Positions 9,018 to 17,594 of a DNA stretch of 64,000 nt are shown here, piece after piece. A program made the position numbers and the translations under genes. Each line of letters starts with the position of its first letter. Within the stretch, counting starts at the first letter, position 1. Source of the DNA: a gamma proteobacterium symbiont of Stewartia floridana (GTDB taxonomy: Bacteria; Pseudomonadota; Gammaproteobacteria; Chromatiales; Chromatiaceae). The DNA is taken from positions 1 through 64,000 of the forward strand of contig NAUB01000020.1 of the NCBI GenBank assembly GCA_003676145.1. Reading direction: 5' to 3'. The notes below the pieces were generated by a model. That model made no database searches and had not been told where the DNA came from. It saw only the letters and a list, made by a program, of their open reading frames with translations.

Positions 9018-10468
9018 CCCTCCCCGCCAGCATAGGCACTGATTGGAACCAGCTCCCAGACCGCCGAGGCCCAGAAACCCAACACCAGGGTTGCTACGAG
9101 CGCCAACAGCACAGCCGGTATCTCTTCCCGCCCCACTGAGAGTGAGGGACCAACCCCTTCACCGGGTGCGAAGGCATACCCCAGCAGGCGGAATGTGTAG
9201 GCGCCGGCCAGCAGTGTGCCGATAGCGATCACCGGCAACCAGATCCACTGTCCGGTGATGAATACGCTGGAGAGCAGCTGCCACTTTGCCAGGAAGCTGC
9301 CGCTGGGAGGCAGGCCGATCAATGCCACACCGGCCAGCGCAAGGGTAAAAGCGGTCACCGGCAGAGCCCGTGCAGTGCCACCCAGCTCGGCGATGCGATC
9401 ATGACCCGCCCGCTGCATGATCACCCCTGCAGCGAGAAAAAAAGCGCTCTTGGCAAAGCCATGAGTCAGCGCCAACAGTACCAGCGCACCCAGGGCAACA
9501 TCTCTCGTCGTCCCTTCAGGCAGTGCGGCCAGCAGGGGTAGAAACAGGAACAGATAACCCACCTGGGCAACCGTGGAGTAAGCGGCCATCAGCTTCAGGC
9601 GCTCAGCCTGCAGGGCAGCCCAGGATCCCCACAGCACCGCAATCCCGCCCAGCAGGCCAAGGATCAGTGCCGCCGTCTGGGTGACCACTTCGTCGAACAA
9701 CGCCAGCCAGAGTCTGAGTATCAGATACAACGCCGCCTTCACCACCAGCGCCGAGAGTACCGCACTCACCGGCGCCGGCGCATTGGAGTGGGCCGGGGGC
9801 AGCCAGAAATGGAGCGGAAACAGGGCCGACTTGATCAGCAGTCCACCGGTCATCAGACTGAGGGCCAGCCAAGCGGTGGGGCCCGACTCGATGGCAACAG
9901 CCAAGGCAGCCATATCGAGAGTGCCGTAGCCGGCATAGATCAGAGCGACTCCGATCAGAAAGGCCATCGAGCCGAGCAGTCCCAACACCAGATAGTTCAA
10001 TGCCGCTTGCAGTGACTCACGGCTGCCGCCCAGGCAGGCCAGCACCACCGCCGACAGACCCAGCAGTTCCAGGGTGACATAGAGGTTAAAAAGGTCCCCG
10101 GAGAGAAACAGAGCATGCAGGGCGGTGATCAACAACAGCCACAACACCCAGAACTCGCTGCGTCGCTCTGAACGGGAGAAGTAGACACTGGCATAGACGG
10201 CCACCGCCATACTCACCAGCGTCGACATCAACAGCATCAACACACTCAACCCATCGGCACGCAGCGCAATGCCCAGGCCTGGCGACCAACCACCCAGCGC
10301 CAATTCAATCGCACCCGACTCAATCACCTGCCGGCTGACCAGCACGACGGCCAACAGGGACAGAGCGGTCCCCAGCACGCCGATCCAGGTGGACCTGCGC
10401 GGCCACAGCAGTGCCAACAATGCACTCAGCAGTGGTACGGCGACAGGCCATATCAGCAGGTTATTCAT
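9014..10468 (-). CDS. mrpD: Na+/H+ antiporter subunit D
   Basis: A 484-residue antiporter subunit. Glu134 lies in LYVTLELLGLS, and the broken-helix Lys in LLIKSALFPLHFWLPPAHS is followed by APAPVSAVLSALVVKAALYL. GLPPSGSFLAKWQL is the MrpD-type motif near the C-terminal third. Its first bases overlap mrpC by 8. It sits directly after mrpC as in standard mrp operons, which separates it from the two downstream paralogues. Confidence 0.9.
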   Translation of the reverse strand: MNNLLIWPVAVPLLSALLALLWPRRSTWIGVLGTALSLLAVVLVSRQVIESGAIELALGGWSPGLGIALRADGLSVLMLLMSTLVSMAVAVYASVYFSRSERRSEFWVLWLLLITALHALFLSGDLFNLYVTLELLGLSAVVLACLGGSRESLQAALNYLVLGLLGSMAFLIGVALIYAGYGTLDMAALAVAIESGPTAWLALSLMTGGLLIKSALFPLHFWLPPAHSNAPAPVSAVLSALVVKAALYLILRLWLALFDEVVTQTAALILGLLGGIAVLWGSWAALQAERLKLMAAYSTVAQVGYLFLFLPLLAALPEGTTRDVALGALVLLALTHGFAKSAFFLAAGVIMQRAGHDRIAELGGTARALPVTAFTLALAGVALIGLPPSGSFLAKWQLLSSVFITGQWIWLPVIAIGTLLAGAYTFRLLGYAFAPGEGVGPSLSVGREEIPAVLLALVATLVLGFWASAVWELVPISAYAGGEG

Positions 10469-10742
10469 CGGCCATCTCCCGCAAACGACGGTTGAGTGCC
10501 AACGCCAGCGCGGTGGCGCTGATCGCCACCACCAGGCCTGTCAGCACCAGGGCATGGGGAACCGGGTCCACCGGCAGTGAATCGCCCCGGTAGGCGAGGG
10601 AGACAAAGATCAGGAATACACCGGCGCCACAGACGTTCAATGCCAACAGCCTGGGTAAAAGGGCATCCCGTAACAGGGTAGCCCGCACCCCCAGCATGAA
10701 CAGAACCGCACCGGTCAATGCATAGATCAGAGCCTGTGTCAT
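10461..10742 (-). CDS. mrpC: Na+/H+ antiporter subunit C (NuoK-like)
   Basis: A 93-residue three-helix protein of the NuoK/MrpC family. The conserved DPVPHALVLTGLVV segment corresponds to the DPLPQALILTAIVI signature of MrpC. The following family glycine region reads AISATA, so the usual FG-V/T pattern is altered. It overlaps its neighbours by 4 bases (upstream) and 8 bases (downstream), with GGGAGG before its ATG. Confidence 0.88.
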   Translation of the reverse strand: MTQALIYALTGAVLFMLGVRATLLRDALLPRLLALNVCGAGVFLIFVSLAYRGDSLPVDPVPHALVLTGLVVAISATALALALNRRLREMADE

Positions 10743-11698
10743 GAGGAGACCTCCCGGTTTTCAGCCTTTTCATCCATCAGCGGCCAGCCATCGGTCCTGC
10801 CACCCCGGTAGGCCAATACCAGAGCAGCGGCAATCGACGCTGTGGCAGCGACTTCAATGATCAGGATCAGACTGCCGGACCAGGCTTCCGGGTATTGCAG
10901 GAAACCTCCACCGCTGAAGCTCATAGCAAGACCGAACAGCAGAAATACCCCGGTTCCGGCCACCAGTAACCAACGCAGCAGCCTGCCATCCGGCAAACCC
11001 GCTGCATCATATCCAGCCAGCCGCAGCACAATACCGGCGGCCGCCAGGGTTGCCCCTGCCTGGAAGGCTCCCCCAGGCGCATGGGCGCCAACCCAGAGCA
11101 GATAACCGGCGGTCACGATCAACAAAGGAACCAGCCAGTGAACCAGACCATGGAACACCGGGCCTGCCTCTCGGTAGCCTCTACGCTCCCGCCCGACCAC
11201 GACCACTCCGAGCACCGCAGCCAACACCACCACCAACTCAAGCAGGGTGTCGTAGGCCCGGTAGTTGAGAAGTACCGCAGTAACCGGGTTACTCACCCCA
11301 CTGCGATCCAGCATGGCGTTGGCAAGCTGGGCCAATCTCTCCACCGGCTCGGCGTAAATGGTGAGCCAGAGTACCCAACCGATCAGGCAGGTCATCACCA
11401 GCACGAACAGATCGATCAACCAACGGTTGAGTGTTGAAGGCTTTGTGGCGTGCTGATCAGCACCACCCCCATCCCTCAATGCGACCAGCAGCAAGGCGCC
11501 GGAGAGACCAGCCCCGATCGCCGCCTCGGCCAGGGCCAGGTCGGGGGCGAGCAGCCTCGCCCAGACAATCGCCAACAGCAGACCAAAGGCGATGAACAGA
11601 ACCACACCCCGCCTCAGGTCATCACTGCTGAGCGCCGCCCAGGCCAGTCCGATCAACATCCCCGCCAGCAGCAGATCCGGAAGCAGCGTCAGATTCAT
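10739..11698 (-). CDS. Fused MrpA C-terminal (DUF4040/MbhD-MbhE) and MrpB subunit
   Basis: A 319-residue membrane protein that joins three modules normally found in the MrpA C terminus and MrpB. An MbhD-like part (about 1-80, with APDLALAEAAIGAGLSGALL) is followed by an MbhE-like part (about 95-170, with NPVTAVLLNYRAYDTLLELVV). Last comes the MnhB domain (about 180-300, with GAHAPGGAFQAGATLAAAGIVL). The ATG at 11698 overlaps the mrpG stop by one base (TGATG) and has GAGGAG upstream; a GTG one codon earlier is less likely. The fusion explains why no separate MrpB or full MrpA is present. Confidence 0.88.
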   Translation of the reverse strand: MNLTLLPDLLLAGMLIGLAWAALSSDDLRRGVVLFIAFGLLLAIVWARLLAPDLALAEAAIGAGLSGALLLVALRDGGGADQHATKPSTLNRWLIDLFVLVMTCLIGWVLWLTIYAEPVERLAQLANAMLDRSGVSNPVTAVLLNYRAYDTLLELVVVLAAVLGVVVVGRERRGYREAGPVFHGLVHWLVPLLIVTAGYLLWVGAHAPGGAFQAGATLAAAGIVLRLAGYDAAGLPDGRLLRWLLVAGTGVFLLFGLAMSFSGGGFLQYPEAWSGSLILIIEVAATASIAAALVLAYRGGRTDGWPLMDEKAENREVSS

Positions 11699-11979
11699 CA
11701 CGACCGACTCCTCCTCAAGGCATACTGGGAGATCAAATGGGCCGATGTGGCACTGCCCAGCAGTACCAGCAACCAGATCAGCAGCAGTTTCAACGCCACC
11801 AGCAGAGAGCCATGCAGCAGTGCCACCCCGACAATCAGCAGCCCCAGGCCCAGGTTGTCCGCTTTGGTCAACGCATGCAGCCGGGCGTGCAGATCAGGCA
11901 GTCGCAACAGACCGATCGCCCCCAGGAAAAAGAAGGTGATACCACTTAAGATCAGGAGCAGCGCCATCAGATCAAGCAT
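11698..11979 (-). CDS. mrpG: Na+/H+ antiporter subunit G
   Basis: A 93-residue, three-helix protein with the MrpG signature GLLRLPDLHARLHALTKADN. The ATG at 11979 is preferred over a GTG two codons upstream because GGAG lies 7 bases before it. It overlaps mrpF by 8 bases and the next gene by one. Confidence 0.9.
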   Translation of the reverse strand: MLDLMALLLILSGITFFFLGAIGLLRLPDLHARLHALTKADNLGLGLLIVGVALLHGSLLVALKLLLIWLLVLLGSATSAHLISQYALRRSRS

Positions 11980-12250
11980 CGTCACTCTCCCGTCGTGTCA
12001 TGGCAGCAGCAACAACCGCCGCCAGCAGCACCAGCACCAACCCAACATCGAGCAGCGCAGTAAGCTGCATCGAAACAGAGAGCAGCAACAGAACTGCTAC
12101 TCCTCCGGTACCGAGCAACAGAATCGACAACAGCCGGTCTTCCAGAGTCGGTCCTTTCAACGCCCTGACCATTCCCAACACCAGGCTCAACAGCAACAGA
12201 ATCAGCGCCAATAACAACAGGGAGTCCAGGGAGAGGATCGGCAGATTCAT
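11972..12250 (-). CDS. mrpF: Na+/H+ antiporter subunit F
   Basis: A 92-residue three-helix protein with the MrpF signature RALKGPTLEDRLLSILL after the first helix. Its ATG overlaps the mrpE stop (ATGA) and is preceded by GAGGAGG. It is a small membrane subunit of the antiporter complex. Confidence 0.9.
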   Translation of the reverse strand: MNLPILSLDSLLLLALILLLLSLVLGMVRALKGPTLEDRLLSILLLGTGGVAVLLLLSVSMQLTALLDVGLVLVLLAAVVAAAMTRRESDDA

Positions 12251-12798
12251 ACATCCTCCTCATAGACGGCGGCGACCATATGCTCCAAACGTCTCAACTC
12301 ACCATCGGAATCGGTAGCACGATCCAACGCATGGATGTGCAGAGTCTCCCCATCCAGATCGGCCGCCAGGGTTCCGGGCAACAGGCTGAGACTGTTGACG
12401 AACAGCCGTCTTGCCGATGGATGGGAGAGCCGCATCCGGTAGCTGAGGAAGCCTGGTGCGATACGCATCTTCGGGCTGACCACTCGGGAGGCCACGTCGA
12501 TACCACCCAATACGGACTCCCAGATGAAGTAGGGCAGGAATCTGAGAAAGCCAGTCAGATTGAATCGTCCCTCAGTCGGAGCACGCAACAGCAGAATGCT
12601 CCAAGTGGCCAAAATCACCACCGGCAAACCGACCAGCCAGGAGCTCCAATCCTCCCCGGTGAGTAACAACCAAAGCAGGGATAACAGAGCCAGGATGGAT
12701 AGGGTATAGCGGGGATTGGCAACAATCAGGTCTCTGTTTGACAGAACATCACTGAGCGGCTTCTCAACCCTCCGGGAACTCTTATCGCTGTCACTCAT
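12247..12798 (-). CDS. mrpE: Na+/H+ antiporter subunit E
   Basis: About 183 residues: a hydrophilic head, two hydrophobic segments (about 35-80) and an MNHE domain with FLRFLPYFIWESVLGGIDVA and the end-region SLLPGTLAADLDGETLHIHALD. The ATG at 12798 has GAGG 9 bases upstream; an in-frame ATG at 12813 is an alternative. It is the first gene of the operon E-F-G-(A/B)-C-D-D'-D''-usp, all overlapping by 1-8 bases or 10 bases apart. The 275 bases upstream (to 13073) should hold the promoter, but I cannot point to a clear -35/-10 pair. Confidence 0.9.
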   Translation of the reverse strand: MSDSDKSSRRVEKPLSDVLSNRDLIVANPRYTLSILALLSLLWLLLTGEDWSSWLVGLPVVILATWSILLLRAPTEGRFNLTGFLRFLPYFIWESVLGGIDVASRVVSPKMRIAPGFLSYRMRLSHPSARRLFVNSLSLLPGTLAADLDGETLHIHALDRATDSDGELRRLEHMVAAVYEEDV

Positions 12799-13073
12799 GG
12801 AATCTGGCCTCATGGTTTCTCACTACCTGAAGGATCACCCCTCAGTGTTTTCAAAACGCTTGGTAGTAGTTATGAGACTTCACGAAGCAAAAGAAAATTC
12901 GAATTTACACAAAAAATAAGTCGGTTTTTTCGATCTTTTGGCAAACTTGCAGGGAAATACAACAGAGTAAGCAGGTCTTTTAAGACTATGCCAAAGAGGT
13001 TCATTGCTGGGAAACAGCCGCTCACTGTTCCCGCCGAAATGACCAAAGGAAGTAAAACCGGATTGGAGTGGCT

Positions 13074-13370
13074 TCAGAAGGAGTATCGGTTGAGCTGTCG
13101 ACGCATCAGGCCGCGAACAATACGCGCAAGTGCACGGTTCACCGTCAGGCTGATATCAGCATGCCTCTCCTCGACAGCCAGTTTGCCGGTGTGGGGATCC
13201 GTAACCACCACTCTGCAATGATAGAGCGGCTCTTGCGTCCCCTCATCGGTCTGTGCAACACGCATCTCCAGCTTATCGACCAGTTCGTCCATCGGTCCCA
13301 TATGCAGGTTCAGCAGCTCCTGTATCTGATGCTCCAGCCGCGGATCGTCACAATGTATCTGTTTGACCAT
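13074..13370 (-). CDS. HPF/RaiA-like ribosome-associated protein
   Basis: A 98-residue protein whose pattern fits the S30AE (hibernation promoting factor) fold: IHCDDPRLEHQIQELLNLH, then a CRVVVTDPHTGKLAVE strand pair, then HADISLTVNRALARIVRGLM as the second helix. It lacks the long C-terminal tail of long HPF. These proteins bind the 30S decoding centre in resting cells. It follows the release-factor-like gene by 12 bases, so the two are co-transcribed. The family call is by overall pattern, so moderately sure. Confidence 0.65.
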   Translation of the reverse strand: MVKQIHCDDPRLEHQIQELLNLHMGPMDELVDKLEMRVAQTDEGTQEPLYHCRVVVTDPHTGKLAVEERHADISLTVNRALARIVRGLMRRQLNRYSF

Positions 13371-13382
13371 GATGACACACCG

Positions 13383-14579
13383 CTAAGCGACCCTTTCAGT
13401 GGCTACCGAAGCGTTCGGCCTGGGCATCACAGCCACATTGGTTGCATCACTGAGCAATCCACCGACCCCGCCTTGACGAAACAGCTCCCGGGTATTGCTT
13501 ACGAGAATTTTGATACCCTGTTGACATGCCAGCCGGCTCAACTCAATCCCGGGATCCCAGTACCTACCCCGATTGATCAGAGTTGCCTGCCCACTCTCCT
13601 TGTCAACAGATGCCAGCACACTCGATTGTGTCGAGTCGATCAGAGTGGGGGTCGTGTTGCTGGTAATCAGCAAGGTATCCAGCACCCGGGATTCGATTGC
13701 CTCAAGTGTACTGCTTGGGCCGGTAACACATCGGCGCCTGACCAGCGGAACCTGCAGACAGGATTTGGTAAACAGATCCACCGCCGCACGACAACCGGCT
13801 GCAGAGTGATCGATAATCTGTCTCAAGGCCCTGCCCCGATCCAGAAACGGTGAGACTGTTACGGTTTGTGAGACAGCCTTCGAAAGATGGCGTGGCAACC
13901 ACTGCCGCAGTTTCTCAATCCGATTGGTGTCACCCGCCAAAACCAGTTTCAGTCTACCCGCCGATTTCAGAACCCTTGAGAAGGTCTGCAGGGCAAACCC
14001 GCCAAATTGTCGCCCGCTCTTTACAGGCCTGTTTCTCGATAACAGACTCTTCTGATTGGCGGCATGCCACTCCACTCGCTTCTCAGCCACCCAGGCCAGG
14101 GTTTGAACATCACCACCCTCAATTCGCAACAACTCGACCCCATCAGATGCGGCCCACAACAGATAACGCTCTGCGTAAGCATCCCTGAGACTCAACAGAG
14201 GCCGAATATCCGGCACCCGGTAGAAGCTCAATTGATTTCTGAAAGGGAGCATGCTGGGTATCACTTCACTGAAACGTCCACCCATCATGCTGCGGGTAAA
14301 AATTGCCACACCACGTATCCCTTCTCTAAAGACACCATCGAACTGCTCCTGCAATCTCTGATAGGCTTCATCAAAATCGAGCTGCGCTATATCGCCCAGT
14401 CCCGACCTTATGAATTCCGCCTCCGAGGCAAGAAACTCCCGGCAGGCTTCAGCGCCGGTTTCCAGGTCAAGGTAACAACTGAGGAATGGGGCATCCGCTG
14501 CATCAACCGAAGTCAATAGCTCGATACTTCTGTCGAGTGAATCGAGGGATACCTGGGTGACTGTTTCTGAACAAGCCAT
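13383..14579 (-). CDS. Archaeal/eukaryotic release factor 1-like (baeRF-type) protein
   Basis: A 398-residue protein resembling bacterial members of the aeRF1 superfamily. The N-terminal part has FLSCYLDLETGAEACREFL, the middle domain has FGGFALQTFSRVLKSAGRLKLVLAGDTNRI (compare the Q/Q-F-R...L-L-G region), and the C-terminal domain ends with ILVSNTRELFRQGGVGGLLS, resembling the GGIGA(I/L)LR end of eRF1 domain 3. No GGQ motif is visible, so peptide release is doubtful. Bacterial members are predicted to act in ribosome rescue or quality control. ATG with GGAGAAG upstream. It pairs with the HPF-like gene downstream. Confidence 0.65.
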   Translation of the reverse strand: MACSETVTQVSLDSLDRSIELLTSVDAADAPFLSCYLDLETGAEACREFLASEAEFIRSGLGDIAQLDFDEAYQRLQEQFDGVFREGIRGVAIFTRSMMGGRFSEVIPSMLPFRNQLSFYRVPDIRPLLSLRDAYAERYLLWAASDGVELLRIEGGDVQTLAWVAEKRVEWHAANQKSLLSRNRPVKSGRQFGGFALQTFSRVLKSAGRLKLVLAGDTNRIEKLRQWLPRHLSKAVSQTVTVSPFLDRGRALRQIIDHSAAGCRAAVDLFTKSCLQVPLVRRRCVTGPSSTLEAIESRVLDTLLITSNTTPTLIDSTQSSVLASVDKESGQATLINRGRYWDPGIELSRLACQQGIKILVSNTRELFRQGGVGGLLSDATNVAVMPRPNASVATERVA

Positions 14580-14721
14580 GAATCTTCTCCATAATGTCTT
14601 TACACTATGGATTATCGTATGAAGTCATGATTGGCACATTCGGAATCGGGCTCGATATGATTCACTTTTTTCGATTCTTGAGATGACAGGTATAACGGCC
14701 AAACAATCTGTTGAATAAACT

Positions 14722-16155
14722 ATGACCATCAGCACCACCGGCTGGCTCAATCTTTCGTGGATTCTCCTCGACCTTGCCATTGTGGCGATTTTGATCCCCA
14801 CAATATTGCTTCAACGCAGAGAGTCTGGTGCCACCCTGGCTTGGATTCTGGTGATCGTCTTCATACCCTTTTTGGGGCTACTCGCTTTCTGGCTGTTGGG
14901 AACAACCCGTTTACACCTGAGGCGCAGAAAACGCCATCGAATAGAGACACGCCTGGCACCGGAAATTCAACGTTTACAAGCTAAAGCCAAACGCCATTCA
15001 GAGCCCGATCTGGCCCCCCGGTCCTTAATCCACCTGGCTCGGCAATTCGATGGCAATGGCCCTCTGTCCGGTAACCGGATCGAGATCTTCAGGTCCGGTC
15101 AATTGTTGTTCGACAATCTGCAGCAGGCGATCGACAAGGCAACTCAGCATGTCCACCTCGATTACTACATCTGGCAGGCGGACAGCACCGGACAAAGAAT
15201 TCTGCACGCCCTTGTGCGCGCTGCCAAGCGAGGGGTTGAAGTCCGACTGCTGATTGACGATGTGGGCTCGCGTGCAGTCAAACACGCTTTCTTTCAGCCT
15301 CTGCAACAGGCCGGGGGATGCATCAAACGCTTTCTCCCAGTCAATCCGCTGAATCGCCAACTCGCCCTGAACAATAGAAATCACCGTAAGCTGGTGATTA
15401 TCGATGGTGACCAGGCTTTCATTGGTGGCATGAATATCGGTGATCAGTATGCGGCCATCAGTGAACCATGGATCGATCTGCATGCACGCGTGGAAGGGCC
15501 GGTGGTGCATTCCATACAAGAGACCTTCTGCCAGGACTGGTTTCATGCCTCGGCTGAAGATTTGGTCAGACGCGACTATTTTCCGCAACCGACACACTAT
15601 GGACCGGTTCATGCACAGTTACTATCGAGCGGACCGGCAGACGAACGCTGGAAAAGTATTCATCTGTTCATCTTCACCGCAATCACCCTTGCCCGGCAGA
15701 AGGTATTCATCGAAACACCCTACTTCGTTCCTGACCAACCGATACTGCTCGCGTTACGAACCGCAGCCCTTAGAGGCATCGATGTACGCTTACTCCTACC
15801 CAGCCAATCGGATCATCCACTTGTACTCCATGCGGGACGTTCATTTCAGGATCAACTGCTGGAGGCCGGGGTAAAAATATTCGAACTGAAAAACAGCATG
15901 ACACACGCAAAAACCATTACCATTGACGGATACCTCTCCACCATCGGCTCAGCCAATCTCGACCAACGCAGCTTTCGCTTGAATTTTGAATCCAACTTGT
16001 TTTTTCTGGACCAGGCCATAACCAGTCAAATGGAGCAGGACTTCGTAAAACTCTGCGCCACAGCGGATGAAATCAAGCTCGATTACAGGAAGAGCCTACC
16101 CCGATCAAGAAGAATGGTTGAGTCGGCGTGTAGGCTCTTATCACCACTGTTGTAA
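14722..16155 (+). CDS. cls: Cardiolipin synthase
   Basis: A 477-residue phospholipase-D-family enzyme that joins two phosphatidylglycerol molecules, or a related pair, into cardiolipin at the inner membrane. Two N-terminal helices (about 9-30 and 38-60) anchor it. The two HKD motifs are intact: H221-x-K223-x4-D228 (HRKLVIIDGD) followed by GGMN, and H395-x-K397-x4-D402 (THAKTITIDG) followed by GSANLDQRS. The length matches ClsA. It is a single-gene unit transcribed away from the release-factor-like operon; its 3' end faces the DUF2189 gene across 18 bases. Confidence 0.93.
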   Translation: MTISTTGWLNLSWILLDLAIVAILIPTILLQRRESGATLAWILVIVFIPFLGLLAFWLLGTTRLHLRRRKRHRIETRLAPEIQRLQAKAKRHSEPDLAPRSLIHLARQFDGNGPLSGNRIEIFRSGQLLFDNLQQAIDKATQHVHLDYYIWQADSTGQRILHALVRAAKRGVEVRLLIDDVGSRAVKHAFFQPLQQAGGCIKRFLPVNPLNRQLALNNRNHRKLVIIDGDQAFIGGMNIGDQYAAISEPWIDLHARVEGPVVHSIQETFCQDWFHASAEDLVRRDYFPQPTHYGPVHAQLLSSGPADERWKSIHLFIFTAITLARQKVFIETPYFVPDQPILLALRTAALRGIDVRLLLPSQSDHPLVLHAGRSFQDQLLEAGVKIFELKNSMTHAKTITIDGYLSTIGSANLDQRSFRLNFESNLFFLDQAITSQMEQDFVKLCATADEIKLDYRKSLPRSRRMVESACRLLSPLL

Positions 16156-16173
16156 AGAGGCTTTGAGTGGTTA

Positions 16174-16941
16174 TCAATCAGCAACTGCCGCCTTATAAGC
16201 ATGCCAACTAGCATGACCCAACAGAGGCATGATGATAAGCAGACCGATAAACCCGGTAACCATTCCGACAATGGTCAATAAGGCAATTATAAAAGCCCAG
16301 CGGGCCATCACTGCCGGGTTCTTATGAACCACTCTCAAACTGGTCATCGCAGCGGTTATCACATCGATCTTACGCTCGACCAGCATCGGTATTGATACCA
16401 CGCTGATACTGAAGACCAGTGCCGCCAGTGCAAAACCCACCACGGCGTAGAGAACCATGAAACCTGGATCCGACAGGGCCTGCCAACTCAACAGATCGTT
16501 GAATGGTCCGAATGTCGGCAGGGAAAGAGCAACCAGCAATCCGGTCAACCTACCCCAGGCAACCATCACGATACCCAGGATCAGACCAAACAGCAGCACC
16601 GCCCAGCCATTATTTTTCCAACTGTAGACGATTGATTTGAAGCCAACAGGCTCGCCTTGCTGAATGCGTCTGCTGATCTCATAGAAACCCAATGCGAACA
16701 CCGGAGCGACAAGTAAGAATCCTGTGACGAAAGTGATCGTCAACAGCGGCGTGTTCCAGCTTGCTGAGACCAGGGCATAACCTGCCACAACAAACAGCAA
16801 CCCAAGCGTCAGACTCGGCAAGCTAGCCTGTCGAAAATCCTGCCAGCCATTACGCAACCAGTCGTATGGTGCCCGTTCACTCAGAGTGCGGACCTCAGGT
16901 GTGTTGGAACTGTTTAACCTTTCAGAATATGTAGTATCCAT
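16174..16941 (-). CDS. DUF2189-family integral membrane protein
   Basis: A 255-residue protein with a soluble N terminus (1-45, YDWLRNGWQDFRQ) and about six membrane helices. The pattern of helices and the segment FVTGFLLVAPVFALGFYEISRR fits DUF2189, a family of unknown function common in proteobacteria and sometimes next to respiratory genes. The ATG has GGAG upstream. The gene stands alone. Confidence 0.75.
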   Translation of the reverse strand: MDTTYSERLNSSNTPEVRTLSERAPYDWLRNGWQDFRQASLPSLTLGLLFVVAGYALVSASWNTPLLTITFVTGFLLVAPVFALGFYEISRRIQQGEPVGFKSIVYSWKNNGWAVLLFGLILGIVMVAWGRLTGLLVALSLPTFGPFNDLLSWQALSDPGFMVLYAVVGFALAALVFSISVVSIPMLVERKIDVITAAMTSLRVVHKNPAVMARWAFIIALLTIVGMVTGFIGLLIIMPLLGHASWHAYKAAVAD

Positions 16942-17356
16942 TTTCTCCTCCGACTCGCTTCATCTGCGATATCAGTCTATTGAATCTTAGTCACATCCAT
17001 ATTGACTCTTCTGTCTCAATTTCAGTTCTTCAATTTGAGTCGTATTTCGTCGCTGAATATTTCGATTATTCCGATCATCAGAATGATCATATCCACGCAA
17101 TACCCAAAGGAAGGGGTAGTTGAAGAGGAAGGTTTACTGACTGAAAGCCTCTCTCCCTTGATGGGAGAGGGGTTGGGGAGAGGGTGTACGCGAAGCGTTA
17201 GAGCAGACCAAAGAAAAGCTTACTCAACTCTTACACCTATCTCATTGAGATTTCATATAGGGAAATGAGCCATGCTACCCCTGTCCCCCAAGGGGAGAGG
17301 GGAGTTCATATATCTGCCTAACTGACAGTCGGACAATTATTGCAGCCTTATCGACC
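16942..17356. other. Intergenic region with CTCTCCC palindromes
   Basis: This 415-base gap is AT-rich at first and then contains a palindrome at 17149-17170 (CTCTCCC-TTGAT-GGGAGAG) with a trailing GGTTGGGGAGAGGGTG. A related fragment sits near 17278-17302. These resemble widespread intergenic palindromes that create false open frames reading SLSPLMGEGLGRG. I see no gene. Confidence 0.6.
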
Positions 17357-17545
17357 TTAGGGCTTGTAAGAACCTTGCAGCCGAGCCTCAAGCGGGAGTT
17401 CTGCATAGTTCGGATCCATCGAACCAGGATGCGCGGCACGCATGGTTCCCCTTACAAGCAACAGCAGGGCAAATGCGATCAGTCCGATCTTCAGCAGTAT
17501 CACACTACCGGTCATCGCCAAAAAAAGCATTGTAGTCAATGTCAT
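17357..17545 (-). CDS. Small single-span membrane protein in sulfide operon
   Basis: A 62-residue protein with a hydrophobic N-terminal half (about 3-33, probably one long helix or a tight hairpin) and a hydrophilic, likely periplasmic or cytoplasmic tail ending LQGSYKP. An AGGAGGG sits 9 bases before the ATG, so translation should be strong. It follows the persulfide dioxygenase gene by 49 bases on the same strand and is probably co-transcribed. I do not recognise the family. Confidence 0.6.
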   Translation of the reverse strand: MTLTTMLFLAMTGSVILLKIGLIAFALLLLVRGTMRAAHPGSMDPNYAELPLEARLQGSYKP

Positions 17546-17594
17546 GATATCACCCTCCTATTCAGTGTGAATCAAAAAGAGTCTGTTGACTGAC

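Noticed and set aside
17002-17268. Open frame of 88 residues with SLSPLMGEGLGRG
   Set aside because: This sequence is the classic false reading of CTCTCCC palindromic repeats; it lacks a ribosome-binding site and protein-like composition.
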